Origin: Paroedura picta | Lineage: Eukaryota > Chordata > Lepidosauria > Squamata > Gekkonidae | Direction of reading: 5' to 3' | DNA: 64,000 bases | NCBI RefSeq assembly: GCF_049243985.1 | Contig: NC_135377.1 | Location: forward strand, 63,436,145 to 63,500,144 | Part shown: positions 1 to 44,900 of the stretch, piece by piece | Numbering within the stretch: position 1 is the stretch's first letter | How the letters are laid out: the number at the start of each line of letters is the position of its first letter | The notes under the pieces: generated by a model | What the model was told of the DNA's origin: nothing | Databases searched by the model: none | The model's input: the letters and a program-made list of their open reading frames with translations, nothing else | Position numbers and translations under genes: made by a program

Positions 1-341
1 TCTATGCTAACTGTACCTTTGTCTTCCCATAAGCATTAAATTGGTGGCAAAAGTCAAAATGCTATTAAAGAATAAGTGCTGGTTTGCATGAGATACCTTT
101 AAGAGGTGCTGTTCATGAGAATAGGAATGATGAAGGGTTGATAAACAAATATTGTAAATTGTGAAGAGGCTTGTATCATTCATAAGTGAGGTTATGAATT
201 ATCATTCATAACCTAGGAAGAAACACAACTTTCAGTTGCTGCAGCCATTTAGAATAGTTCAATCAAGAAGCATAGAGTTAGCAAAATATTGGCTTTGAAG
301 TAATACTGCTTTGGACTTTCCAATCTGTTCTTGGTCACCAG

Positions 342-463
342 GCTCCAGCAAAGCTATTCAGCAGTACGGCTAAAAGATCAAGAGTTGGCTAACAGGCAGC
401 AACAAGCAGCCAAAGACTTCGTACAAAAGCAGCTCTACGGAGGCCATAGCAACCGAACTACCG
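342..463 (+). CDS. NOL7: NOL7 coding exon (third from last)
   Basis: 122 nt. The acceptor follows a pyrimidine-rich stretch ending TCACCAG; the donor is ACCG|GTATTG. Encodes LQQSYSAVRLKDQEL through GGHSNRTT. The following intron is only 86 nt. Confidence 0.8.
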
Positions 464-1498
464 GTATTGGAAATACTGCTGTATTGGAAAAACTCCTTGG
501 TTTAGTTACATACACTGCTTGAATGATTTTTCTCCCCTTCCTTTTTTAGCAAACAAGTATTTTTCTCTTGAGAACAAGAAGGGTACGGTCAAGAAAGCTG
601 CAATCCAATTTGTTGTTAATTCTTGGGGTGAGTCCAAGTTACTCTTCTTGTGGTGGTTGGGAGAAAGTTATCATGATCTGCTCAGAAAACATTTGGAGTA
701 GCCTTTGGGATCAGTGGTTTGTACATACTGTACTAGATGTTTTGCAGTTTGACATAAAGGAGGCTGGAGTTAAGATCCTCATCTCAAGCTGTTCTCTGGG
801 CCCCTACCTGTAGAGCTAAGATGGATGGTGGTCAAAAGGATTGTTTCCTAGTTCTGTCCCAATAGGAACTCAGATCAGCTGACAACATTCTTTTCCCTAT
901 CTCCATTTTATCCCCGTAACCACCCTGTTAGACTGCAAGAGAATGATTGGCCCATGAGCCCCCAAGAGCCTCTGTGGCAGAGTGGTGGTGGCACCTTGCC
1001 TTGGAATGCCTTCCCACTGGGGCTTTACTGCCTTCCACTTTCCTTTCCTTTGGGTAACAGGCTAAAACATTTCTCTGCACTCAGGCCGTTACCTAAAATG
1101 TTCCTTGGCTGTTTTATGGTATGCTTCAGTTTTAAGAATGGTTTTACCCCTTTCATTTTAGAATCCTCCATTTTAACAACATGTTTTTATTGATTTGGCC
1201 CTAGTTCTTAACAGCTCATTTTTATAAAGTTGGTTTTACCTCATTACATGCAAAAGGTACCAGGCTAAATCCTTGACATTTCTCGTTAAAAAGAACAGGT
1301 AGGAAGTGATGAGACTTCCCTGAGAAGCTGCTGGCAAGCAGAGTAGACCATGGCTTTGATAGATCAGTGATCTGATTCTGTATAAGGCAGTTTCAAGGTT
1401 CAAGTAATCACTGTCTATTTTTTTTAACAGGTAAAAAGAAAAAACAAAAAGCTAAACAATTTACAAAGCGTTGGGTTGCTTCAAAGATGACACCTTAA
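342..1498 (+). CDS. NOL7: NOL7, nucleolar protein 7 (C-terminal three coding exons; 5' part lies left of the window)
   Basis: Three spliced exons (342-463, 550-627, 1431-1498) encode the last ~89 residues of NOL7. Recognised by its conserved C-terminal stretches: SAVRLKDQEL, RQQAAKDFV, LYGG..NRTT, ANKYFSL, VKKAAIQFV.NSWG and a very basic tail (GKKKKQKAKQFTKRW). The exons join as ACC G|CA AAC and TGG G|GT AAA, both in frame, with GT/AG borders and good pyrimidine tracts. NOL7 is a nucleolar protein tied to early pre-rRNA processing; the lysine-rich tail fits nuclear/nucleolar targeting (family knowledge). The left border of the first exon is less certain, since an AG six bases further on is also possible. 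TAA stop at 1496-1498. It converges with RANBP9, as in human. Identity rests on remembered human sequence; high confidence. Confidence 0.9.
550..627 (+). CDS. NOL7: NOL7 coding exon (second from last)
   Basis: 78 nt, acceptor CCTTTTTTAG, donor TGGG|GTGAGT. Encodes ANKYFSLENKKGTVKKAAIQ through NSWG. Phase 1 at both ends. Confidence 0.88.
628..1430 (+). other. NOL7 last intron
   Basis: 803-nt intron with GTGAGT donor and TTTTTTTTAACAG acceptor. No repeat or conserved element recognised inside. Confidence 0.8.
1431..1498 (+). CDS. NOL7: NOL7 last coding exon and stop
   Basis: Starts after TTTTTTTTAACAG and encodes the basic tail (six lysines in the first eight full codons) ending KRWVASKMTP, then TAA. 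The basic cluster is the likely nucleolar localisation signal. Confidence 0.88.
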
Positions 1499-1680
1499 AC
1501 ATAATTTGCCTGCATTTTGACTGCGTGAAGATTATTCCCAAAACTATTGTAAAGATTGTTGCAGACAACTGTTATTTTTTTAAGATGAGAGGTTTCTGTA
1601 TAAAAGTTGTATTCAGCAGTCCTGTATTTGGCTGTAATTTTTTTCTAAGTCCTCTTTTAAAATGCAGAGACCCTGTAGAG

Positions 1681-2014
1681 CAGTGGTCCCCAACCCCTGG
1701 TCCGAGGACAGGTACCGGTCCTTAGATCAGTCGGTACCGGGCTGCGGCTCCTTCTCGTCCTCCTCCCCAGCTGCTCTGGTGCTCTCCAGTGGCCACCATA
1801 GCTGGGGCTCCCCCTCAGCGAGGCACTGCACAGCTGCTGCTTGCAGCGCCCCTCAGCAGGGTGGCAGGAAGTCAGGGGTGCCGGCAGGAAAGCAAGTGGA
1901 GCAGGGGCTCAGGTGGCGGTGGTGACGTCCCTCGGCAAAAGACTACCTCTCCGGGCCTCGTAAAATTGCCAAGTGTTGACCTATCCCTGGTGATAAAAAA
2001 GTTGGGGACCACTG
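1681..2014. mobile_element. hAT-type MITE in NOL7 3' flank/3'UTR (group A)
   Basis: 334-bp non-autonomous element. The left end is CAGTGGTCCCCAACC and the right end is its inverted match GTTGGGGACCACTG. The flanking 8-bp duplication CTGTAGAG (1673-1680 and 2015-2022) is perfect, the hAT hallmark. The interior is GC-rich with no transposase. Same family as the copy at 58997-59364. Confidence 0.92.
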
Positions 2015-2196
2015 CTGTAGAGCACTGATTAAGTCTTGCACAGATGAAGTGGAGCACAGCATTTTATCCTTTCTTATTCATACTGTTGTGTGACATTACA
2101 ATTACATGACCGTAGAAAAGGTGGTCTTGATTACTGTATGAAAGTCCGCCCTTTAAAACCAAGGACTATAAAACTTAATACTGGGTCAGTCTGCTT

Positions 2197-2442
2197 TGAA
2201 GAGTTGGTTCTTATATGCTGCTTTTCTCTGCCAGAATGAGTCTCAAAGCAGCTAACAATTGCCTTCCCTTCCACTCTCACAGACACCCTATGCGGTAGGT
2301 GAGGCTGAGAGAGCCCTGATATTATTGCTTGGTCAGAACAGCTTAATTAGTACTGGCTGGCTGCATGCAGAGGAGCGGGAACTCAAACCCACCTCACCAG
2401 ATTAGAAGTCAGAGCTCCTAACCACTATACCACGCTGGCTCC
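2197..2442 (-). repeat. tRNA-derived SINE (type T), reverse orientation
   Basis: The tRNA-like head lies at the right (reads GAGCCAGCGTGGTATAGTGG on the - strand). The body contains the shared AGACACCC..GTAGGTGAGGCTGAGAGAGC block, and the tail lies at the left (AGAGTTGGTTCTTATA). Same family as the full copy at 57046-57320. Confidence 0.85.
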
Positions 2443-2648
2443 CAACTCATCACTGACACTCTCAGCAGAAGAATTAATTTGAATCCCCTGTCACTCAGGG
2501 TTCTCAGCCCAGGTTACAACTGCAGTCCTTTACTGTCGATCACTGTCTGTCTGTAACCCAGCCATCCCACAATGATTCCTCAAATGCAACCTGCAAGATG
2601 CATCAGAATTAAGAGTAAGCCATCCTAGAAAAATGCTGATGGTCTTTT

Positions 2649-2654
2649 AATAAA
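2649..2654 (+). promoter_or_regulatory. Candidate NOL7 polyadenylation signal
   Basis: AATAAA in TTTTAATAAAGG. It is the first canonical signal I find after the NOL7 stop, 1.15 kb downstream and beyond the hAT and SINE insertions. Whether NOL7 uses it is inference; a variant signal closer to the stop is possible. Confidence 0.35.
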
Positions 2655-2843
2655 GGTCAACTGTGGAAGTGGTCACTTGTGCATTTTTCTAACCTTTCCT
2701 CGATAACATCAAAAACAATTTTCTGGGGGAAACATCCATAGACAAACACTTTCTCATCTTGAGCCATGCCCTGTATGAAAATACTGTTAGGGTAAACTGT
2801 CATCCTCAAGGCCATCTTATGGTCCCCATGAAAAAAGGGAAAG

Positions 2844-2927
2844 GGGGTTAAGCAAGGGGGTTATATCTTAGCACCTCTGCAATTCAACATTTACATATAT
2901 GATATTGTAACACATCTGATTGAAGAG
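2844..2927 (+). mobile_element. Non-LTR retrotransposon reverse-transcriptase fragment
   Basis: The + strand reads GVKQGGYILAPLQFNIYIYD followed by IVTHLI. This matches the conserved non-LTR RT block GV(R/K)QGC.LAP.LFN.YI.DI. It is short, and the catalytic YADD region is not seen after it. Clade not assigned. Confidence 0.6.
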
Positions 2928-3314
2928 CAAACCATCCTAGAAGTACAGTGCTGATGAGCTTTTGATAAAGGGCACACCATGGAAGTACTCACTTTGGCAT
3001 TTTTCTAACCTCTGCTCAATAACATTAAGAACGCAGATACTTGCCCCAGTCTTCATAAACACAATGCCATTGCTTGGAACACTTTCAGTTCTATGTTGTG
3101 TGCAAACCAGGCATTATTTACACTCTGCCCATTGAGCTAGGCTTCCCTAGGCTGTCTGGATTATACTGCTTTAATGCAGTCCATGCAGGGCTTCATGGGA
3201 AGTAGGATGCCAACCTTCAGGGGGCACTTGGCAAACTTCCACTTTACACTTGATTCGGAGACAATCAAGATCTGTTCCCCTAGAGAAAATGCCTGCTTTA
3301 GAGAGCGGATTCTT

Positions 3315-3402
3315 GGTATTGTACCCTGCTGAGGCTCACCCTCCCCAGACCCCGCCTCAAAAATCTCCAGGTATTTCCCAACCCAGAGTTGGCTGCCTGA
3401 AC
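3315..3402. repeat. Fragment of GTTGCCA-ended inverted-repeat element
   Basis: Right-hand part of the family present whole at 48902-49120 and split at 17181-17704. The shared block is CCCGCCTCAAAAATCTCCAG then GTATTTCCCAACCCAGAGTT. Confidence 0.65.
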
Positions 3403-3685
3403 TGGAAGATGGCTCGAAAGCTTCCACTGGGACAAAATAAGCAGTTCCATCCTTCAACCAGCCCACTTTTAGAGTTGTCTAAGTGGTAGAAGTCAGATCA
3501 GAGGCTTTCTCAGTGAAAGGGTCCAGTCCTCTGGGAAAGGCCTGCCATGGTGAATGCAAACAGTGGCCACATCCACGAAGGCCTGTAAGACTGTTCTGCT
3601 TGGTGCATATGGGAAACTGCTTTGGCTGGTTTGGCTCTGGTTTTATTCTGGGTATGTTTTTAATCTTTGTTTTATCGTTTGTGTT

Positions 3686-3704
3686 ATATATATATATATA
3701 TATG
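3686..3704. repeat. (TA)n microsatellite
   Basis: Run of alternating T and A inside TTATATATATATATATATATGC. Confidence 0.9.
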
Positions 3705-3779
3705 CATGTATACTGCTATTAATAAACTTGTTTTTACATCCTGCAACGTGTCGCATTGTTAACTGCCTAGTTTAAAACA

Positions 3780-4896
3780 TTCACATCTCACTTTCTTTCC
3801 ATAACTAAAATTCAGCAAAGACTACCAAAGCAATAATCCAGTTCAACAACAGTAAATTTATATAACTAAAATAATTCCAAACCCTTATGTTCAACTTGTT
3901 ATTTGTTGTTTTGGAAAAAATACAGCCTACACAAAGTCTAGTTAAAAAATTAATTTTTTGCATGGTAATAGCTATCTTAATTCATTTAACAACCTTTTGA
4001 GACATTCAGTGGGGGACCTCAAAGTAGCTGTTTTATTGCAAAGGAATTTCAGACAGACGGGAATGAGAGATTGCAGCATTCCAAGTTATTACAACACTCC
4101 GGACAATGGAACCTGAAGGGTTTATCTGGGATATCAGTTTATTATCTCACTACACACGCTAATAATTCAGTTTGTGAACTCGTGTGTTATATTTTATGGT
4201 AATTCGCTGCTATTCACTGGTCTTGCCAGTTGCCTTAATCCAATCTTACACTTACTGCAGTTACTTCTGCATCCGGACTAACTAGCCCTTTCTGGCAATA
4301 CTGTCGCCACCTTCATAGTATATGTAACTGTTGATGACTTCTGTTTTAATGTATCTGAAGAAGTGTTCATGCACACAAAAGCCTATACCCAGCATAAAAC
4401 ACTGTGGGTCTAAAAGGTGCCACTGATCTCAAGAACAGTTTACCTTTTCATCCTATTGTGTGACTGTAGTTTTAAGATGTTTCTGTGTTGTGCTTTGGGA
4501 GGGATTCTTTCAAGTTGTGATGGGCCTGTTCCATTTTTAATTGTTGCAGCATGTTCTGAAACAATTCTGTTCAGGTTGTAAGAACAGTTACCTGTTTACG
4601 TATTTTTTTTAAAATACAAGGCTACTTTGGCTCGGATTCTCTTAGTCTGGCATTGCTTCTGTTGGGTTTGTTTGTTTGCTTTTCACCAGTGGTTGCTCTT
4701 GAGTTCTTAGCTACTGGCTTCTTTCCATCATTTCTTATTGGGGGGAGGGATTCAGACAAGTCGGCTGGCTGGGGACACCCCATTAAGAAGCCCACAGTAA
4801 GGGACCCCCCTTGGTCCATTTTGTTTCTTAGTGTATTATCTATATGGAGTTTTCCTGGTTTTAGAGGCCCTAGCACGCTTTTCTGTTTACAGTGAT
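3780..4896. other. Intergenic stretch between converging NOL7 and RANBP9
   Basis: AT-rich sequence with no gene. A fragment at about 4330-4440 (TCTGAAGAAGTG, then AAAAGGTGCCACTGATCTC) looks like an interspersed repeat whose pieces recur elsewhere in the window (10660-10740, 19960-20010). Family not assigned. Confidence 0.5.
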
Positions 4897-5060
4897 TAGT
4901 ATCGAACTAGGATCTGAGAGACCCAGGTTCAAATCTGTAATCTGCCATGGAGCCTTGCCATGGGCCATTGACATACTCCCTGTCTAACAGGGTTGTTTGC
5001 AAGGAGAAAATGGAAGAGAAGAGAACCTGATAAGCTGTTCTATGTGCCCATTAGTGATGA
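4897..5060 (+). repeat. MIR-like SINE fragment
   Basis: Contains ACTAGGATCTGAGAGACCCA and GGTTCAAATCTG (B-box-like), then an ACAGGGTTGTTTGCAAGGAG block typical of old tRNA/CORE-type SINEs. Sister copies lie at 24661-24890 and 49775-49950. Confidence 0.6.
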
Positions 5061-5481
5061 AGTAAGCAAACTTTGAAATCCAGCACCCTGCTCTCCTACG
5101 AGGTATCCCTGCTATAGCAGACAGCTGTGTACTATGTAAACAGGAATTCCTTATAACCATCCAGATTGTGTCAAGTTTGGTCCAAAGGTTTCACTTCTGT
5201 TGAGAGATCAAGTTCTAACCAAGGCTGCCTCCATACACCTGATCATGCCTTTGAATTGATTTTAGCACAAGCAGATCAGGCCCAGTGAGGTGCAGCAATG
5301 TGACTCTGTCCCAACACTTGCTGATACTTTTTATTACAGTACTGGTACCTCCAAAGTGTTTGAAGCAACGCTAGTTTACTTGCTCACGTCTAAGACACAG
5401 CACACGGGCAAAGAGGGACAGGCAGCCACCCTACCATATGTAGAAGTATTTAATGGCTGGTTAATTATGATATCACTACAT

Positions 5482-5487
5482 TTTATT
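5482..5487 (-). promoter_or_regulatory. RANBP9: Candidate RANBP9 polyadenylation signal
   Basis: AATAAA on the - strand (TTTATT on +), about 800 nt past the RANBP9 stop. That would give a 3'UTR of roughly 0.8 kb with no recognised repeat. Chosen as the first canonical hexamer downstream of the stop; not proven. Confidence 0.45.
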
Positions 5488-6287
5488 GCAATAGAGTACT
5501 TGTTTAAGCACTTTTAAAAATGCAGGGTGTACAAAGATTAAATTAAGACTGAAATAGACTAAATATTTGGTTTTTATATATAAATAGGCCATAACCACAC
5601 TGTGTTGACATGTAATACTGTTATAATACAACAGTTAAACAGGTGAGTCTACAACATAAGTTGTCTGCAGTTAAACAGGAAACATAGTTGAAAAGACCAT
5701 GTTAAAACGAAAACCACTAGGAAACAGGTTGAGATTGAAAGTAGCAACAAACATATCCACTCAGCTCCTGAGTATTTCAAGTTTTACAGTACACATTAAA
5801 AATGTTTCTTCCCATCAATACTATACAGCCAAACTGTCAGGTATTTATGCATTTTGCAAATTACACTGATTGAGCTATGTAATAATGGGGTGGAAGTTGG
5901 CAAATTTTCCTGCTTGAAGTTTACATCACCCACATACTAACACATCCACAACATTTTCTATTTGCTCTGTTTTTTACCCCACCTTTCACAAAGGTGAGAC
6001 CCTTTTTGGTTTTGTCTGGAAGATTTCTTTATAAAGAGTTTGTCAATCTGATGTTACCAGTGATGCTCTTAACTCTGGTTAAAGATGGAAAATTATCCTA
6101 ACAGTAGATTAGAAAATCATTTGCGTCATGCTGTAAACTAGGAAGCAATGTAAAGCAACAGACCTGTCCTTAGTACATAATTTTTAAAAAAAAGAAAAAC
6201 CCAAACTCCAATCTGCAGAGCTGGTCTACTTTCATGGTGAATATACGCCACGTTATACATCCTGGGACGTCTTCTTCATATGCGTTG

Positions 6288-40094
<33,807 letters not shown>

Positions 40095-40417
40095 GCCGGC
40101 CTCCTCGTCGACTGACTGTGGGGAGCGAGCGGCGAGCCGGAGGCGGGCGGAGGCGGCGGGGGTTCCCACGAGCAGCCTCCCCTCCTTCTCCGGTGACAGC
40201 GCGAGGTGAGGGGCGAGCGGGGCAGACGCCGGAGGAGGAAGAGGAGGGAGGCGATTCGACTGTGAGAACCGACCCGAACGCGCACGCGCGCGAGGACGAG
40301 AAGAGGTTGAGGAGAGGCGCGGGGGTGGGGGGAGGGAGCGAGGAGCCGGCGCGCGCCCGTGCGGCAGCTCGGGGTTGGTCGACGTCTGGAAGCTGCGCGC
40401 ACGCGCGCGACAGTGCA

Positions 40418-40427
40418 GGGGGGGGGG
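40418..40427. repeat. Poly(G) run in promoter region
   Basis: Ten consecutive G on the + strand upstream of RANBP9 exon 1. Confidence 0.9.
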
Positions 40428-40494
40428 AGCAGAGCGAGAACGCCAGGCGCTTCTGCTTATTGCGCCGCGGACTCCTTCCCCCTCCTCCCCGATG

Positions 40495-40509
40495 CAGCAG
40501 CAGCAGCAG
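40495..40509. repeat. (CAG)5 triplet repeat upstream of RANBP9
   Basis: Five CAG units followed by CCGCCGCCG; probably 5'UTR or proximal promoter. Confidence 0.85.
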
Positions 40510-40772
40510 CCGCCGCCGCGGCAGAACGTCTCGCCGAGTCAGCTGAGGTGCGCTGCGGCCACCGCCGCCGAGAGGACCAGACGCTTCCGCGTCGCCACCG
40601 AGGATCCCGAAGGGGGCGGCGTCAACGCCGGCGCTTGCGCATAAGAGGCGGCGGGCGGGCTCCGCTACCGCGAGATGTGCCCCGGCCGGCGGTTGGCAAG
40701 CCAGGCTCGCCGTTGGGCTTTTCGTTGTTGTGGTTTCCCAGCGGAACTGCCTCTTCGGGGAGTGGCCCTCGC

Positions 40773-40793
40773 CTGCTGCTGCTGCTGCTGCTG
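40773..40793. repeat. (CTG)7 triplet repeat upstream of RANBP9
   Basis: Seven CTG units on + (CAG on the RANBP9 strand) followed by TTGCCGCCGCC. Confidence 0.88.
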
Positions 40794-41159
40794 TTGCCGC
40801 CGCCACCTGCGGAGCCTTTGCCTCCGACGGGAGGCCGCTTCCCGCACACTCTGGGGGCCGAGCAAGGAAAAGCCACTTCTCAAGCGCGTTGGCCGACGTG
40901 TGCGGAATGAGAAGTCCGCCTTTCTCACCCAGGCGCGAAGAGGATGAGTGTCAATCCGTTCAGGCAGTGTGAAGTGACAGCTGGAAAACAATGTGCGGGG
41001 ACGAGGGGTATAGAACTCGGGAGGTGGCATAACAGACTTGATAGGGAGGGCAGACGCAATGCAGGAAAATATAGATATAAATTATGTGCGGAAAGTTCCT
41101 CTAACCAGTTTAAACGACTCCAGGAAAAGGCTTTGAAGATGAGTGGGAAGCAGAGGTAA

Positions 41160-41600
41160 AGATACAGCTGCAGAAGCCTTTATTGGCATAATGAGCAATA
41201 CAAGTAGGGAGATACAACGTAATAAAATTAAAAATCAAGCAGAGTTACTCAGTTTCGTTAAAAACAAGGAATTAATTCTAAAAACGTTGCCTAAAAATGC
41301 TGCAATGCGATTTGAGCAGGATCAAGTCATTTATTAACTGTTACAGTTTCATCACAGTGGAATTGAAAGGAGGATAGAATGTCAGATATCACATAGCGGT
41401 ATAAAGAGAACTTGGGGCAAAACAAAATAATATGAGGAAGAAGATCGGGGACCATACAACCATGAAAATGTAGTCTCTCCGCTAAATGAATATGGTTAAA
41501 CCTCCCTAAGAGAATGTTAGAAGGGAAAGAGTTCAGCCGAGCAAGCATGAAAGCTCTCCTATCGGAGTAAGCTTCAATAATGGTAAGGTAGGGGGGATAA
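41160..41600 (-). mobile_element. LINE 3' fragment (C-terminal ORF remnant), reverse orientation
   Basis: The - strand at 41548-41327 reads ARLNSFPSNILLGRFNHIHL, then HFHGCMVPDLLPHIILFCPK. This has the C...H...C spacing of the cysteine/histidine tail of CR1/L2-like ORF2 proteins. The 3' side carries GCCAATAAAGGC. Clade uncertain. Confidence 0.55.
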
Positions 41601-41627
41601 CTTTATATAACAGGATAATACTGCTGT

Positions 41628-41720
41628 TGCCTTCCTCTGCAGTCTTTCTTGGTGGTCTCCCATCCAAATGTGGACGCTGCTTAGCATCCGAAATCTCAGG
41701 AGATCGGGAAATACCATGCA
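41628..41720 (-). repeat. 5S-rRNA-derived SINE fragment
   Basis: The - strand has CTAAGCAGCGTCCACATTTG then GATGGGAGACCACCAAG, matching the internal promoter part of 5S rRNA. Truncated. Confidence 0.75.
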
Positions 41721-41775
41721 GCATTGACCCTTTAATTTTGATTAAAGTAGTATTAAATTAGAAAACAATGCAAGT

Positions 41776-41970
41776 CACAGCCAACATAGTGATCCCCCCA
41801 AGAGGGTTTTCATGACAAGAGACATTCAGAGGAGGTTTGCCATTGTGTGCCTCTGCACAGAGACCCTGCCCTTCCTTGGTGGGTCCTAACCAGGACCCAC
41901 CCTGCTTAGCTTTTGAGATCTGATGAGATCAGGATACCTTGGACCATCCATGTCAGGTCTAATCTGGGTT
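41776..41970 (-). repeat. 5S-rRNA-derived SINE
   Basis: The - strand reads GATCTCATCAGATCTCAAAA-GCTAAGCAGGG, then CAATGGCAAACCTCCTCTGA and TCATGAAAACCCTCTTGGGG. This is a 5S head on the same kind of body as the 20868 copy. Confidence 0.8.
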
Positions 41971-42154
41971 GAACAGCTAGATTTCAGTGCAGTAACAACT
42001 GAGAGATTAATAAGATTTTGGGGGTACAAACTTTCCAGGCTCAGGCTTTTATCCCCAAACTCCTGTTGGGCTCTATGGTTCTACTGGACTCTACTCTAAT
42101 GAAAGGATAATTACTATATCAAATGTCAGAGCTCCCTCTGGGAAAAGAAAATCA

Positions 42155-42226
42155 CTCATTCAGGAAACCCTTCCAGGGTTGTCAAGGAACCCCAAGGTTT
42201 CATGAAACCCTGGCTGAGAAATCCTG
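42155..42226. repeat. hAT MITE right-end fragment
   Basis: CATTCAGGAAACCCTTCCAG ... CTGGCTGAGAAATCCTG, matching the right end of the element at 12142-12465. Confidence 0.7.
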
Positions 42227-42351
42227 ATCACCAAATTTGGTGATCATATTTATGAAGAATATAATTTCTGTTACCTGCTCTGAGTTCCCAAGATAGGCTG
42301 GGCTGCATATAAATATGTATAATATAGAAATATAAATGTATTGCTTCAGGT

Positions 42352-42595
42352 AAGAGGCAGCACAATGTAGTAGTTAAGGGCAGCAGATTCTAATCTGGAG
42401 AACCAGTTTAATTCCCCCCTCCTTCACATGACCTGCTGGGTGATCTTGGGCAAGTCACAGTTCTCACAGAACTCTCTCAACCCCACCTACCTCACAAGAT
42501 GTCTGCTGTGGGGAGAGGAGGAAAAGGTCATTGTAAACCGCTTTGAGACTCCTTAAGGTAGAGAAAAGCAGGGTAAAAATCCCCACTTCTTCAGG
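42352..42595 (+). repeat. tRNA-derived SINE (type T)
   Basis: Head CACAATGTAGTAGTTAAGGG; body ACCTACCTCACAAGATGTCT; tail CAGGGTAAAAATCCCCACTT with CTTC. Confidence 0.85.
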
Positions 42596-44184
42596 TATAA
42601 CATTCAGAATAATGCTGCTAACAAAACATGTTGGTCCAGCTAAACTTATTTCCAACTCAAACTTTAATTGATTTGTGTGGAGTTTAAGTTCAGTTGTCTT
42701 TTCATGGGGAAACACTGTTCCATGAGGTCTGATGTGCCGTGATCCAGATGATGTCTGTTGGTGGTCTTGATTTATACTGTAAATGTAGTAACGAAGAATT
42801 ATTAATGTACATCCAATTGTGTAATTATGAATAATAAGAAAAACAGATTCTGTTTTTCCCATGCACTTGGACACTCTGCTTGTGTTAGACAGTCAATGAA
42901 GAGCCAAACTTGAAATGCTTGCCTGTGCGTTATTCAGTTTATTAATATTATATATGGGGTAGAGTATTCCAATGATGAGGAAGCAATGTCATTCTTTCTG
43001 CCTACCAAATGTTGTCATGGAATTTTTCTTTTTTAATTAGTTGGAGGAATAATCAGCTTGCTGCATAGGAGCAAGATTACGAGTAGGATAGATTCTTCAT
43101 GCCCCATATGCTCATCACACCCAGGGCTTCACATTACATTTTTAGTACATCTTGCCCATGTAGAACATTAATGTAAAGTGACATAAATAGTTGAGAAAAC
43201 AGTTGTTTCATGGTTTCCCATTTGTTCCCATACAGAAGAAGGCAGAACAAGACAGGGCAGCTATATAGAATTGGCTCAGACCCTACTGGTTTTTTACGAC
43301 CTATGACCTCTGCTGAGCTAGCAGTTGCGTTGCTACTCTTTAGTAATGATGGCACAGTAGAAAGCAGGAACCTAAAATGTTGAGCAGCGGCACAATATAT
43401 TAAATATTAAAATACAGATATTTATTTCAATGAATGAATGTGCACATATAAAATTTTAAAACATCAACATTAGCTACGCACTGTAGCACAAATCCAAAGC
43501 ATATTGACACATGGATGAATGACAAAAAAAACAACAACAAAAACCTAAACTCGTTTGAACCCCTTTTGGGGCCTTCTTCAGTGGTCTAATATTTAAGTAC
43601 ACTAATGTGATGTGATAATGGGGACTATAAGGTGGTAAAAATATGAATGAAGAGATTCCCACATTTATAAAATGTGTCCACTTATATCTCTTGGAGCCCC
43701 CCAATTAAAATTATTCTTCAAAGTGCCTCCCTTATTGAAGCCCCTCTCTCAGCCGGAGTGTATCCTCATGTGTCTCACAGAATGACCAGAGCCGAGGGCA
43801 GCTGTATACAGCTGGCTCAGATCCTGCTGGTCTTTCATGGCCTATGACCTCTGCTGAGTTAGCAGTTGTGCTGCTACCCATTAGTCATGATTGCACAGTA
43901 GAAAGTAGGCCAGCAGATCCTTCCACTGTCAGGCTACCACAGCGCGGAAGCTTACATGCGATTTCCCTTCCTAATTCCATACCCATGGGGAAATGTGCAT
44001 GGAGCTTGTGTGGATATAATGCCTTTGCCTGATTTGACATAATTTGCAGCATGTATATGTGGGATAAAGAGCAATGGTACAGTCACTGCTAAGTACAAAT
44101 TGCTTGAAGGCTAGTCAAGGAGGAGGAAAACTGCCCCTCCGTTTCGATGAATTTCCTGGAAAAGTTCTGTTTTTTGGTACTCCG

Positions 44185-44405
44185 CTTTTTCCTTTTGGAG
44201 GAGTGGCACAGCGACTCGCAAACATCTTTCCATTCCACTCCCTTTCTCAACACACATCCTATGAGGTAGGGGAGGCTGAAACAGCTCTGAGAATTGTGTC
44301 TGGCCCAAGGTTACCCAGCTGGCTGTATGTGGAGGAGTAGGGAATCAAACCCAGTTCCCCAGATTAGAAGCCACCACTCTTAACCACTACACCAAGCTGT
44401 CTCTC
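44185..44405 (-). repeat. tRNA-derived SINE (type T), reverse orientation
   Basis: Body ACATCCTATGAGGTAGGGGA; tRNA-like head at right (CTCTTAACCACTACACCAAG). Confidence 0.83.
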
Positions 44406-44789
44406 TAACAGCAGCTAGGAGAAATTATTCAGACACTGCATACCCTTTTTTGCTTTTTTCTTCTGGCATGCCACCCTTTAGAAATATGTATTTTCTGAAG
44501 ATACAGTATTGAAGAGTAAACCATTTTCTTGGAACGTACAAAATAAGGGCTGAAAAATAATTATTTTCCAACTAAAATGAACCAGTTGGGGTTCATGAAG
44601 AGTCTACAAGAGGGACAAGTTGGAGATCTCATCCTGCCCCATTACCTCTACATGACCTTTTCTGAAATTTTCTAATAGTCAGAGGCTTAAGCAAGTAATT
44701 GCAGGAAAGGCTGAGCTTTGTAATTTTGAAAAGTTTGGGGTTTCTGTCAATTACAGATAACAGTGATGTGAAAGGAGGGATGTAAGTCA

Positions 44790-44900
44790 ATTTCCTTTGT
44801 TTGTTTGTTTGTTTATTTCCCGCCACTCCCCAAAGGCTCGTGGCAGGTTACAAATGTCAGATATAACCTAATTACATCTGTTCCAATCAACAACCTTCAA
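44790..44900 (-). repeat. L2-type LINE 3' end, reverse orientation
   Basis: TTTGTTTGTTTGTTTGTTTA followed by TTTCCCGCCACTCCCCAAAG. The - strand reads as an L2-like 3' end with an (AAAC)n/AATAAA tail. Confidence 0.6.

Noticed and set aside
40095-40169. N-terminal extension of RANBP9 by 25 codons
   Set aside because: The frame is open, but the apparent start at 40169 is GTG. The [10 protein letters not shown] start at 40094 matches the family.
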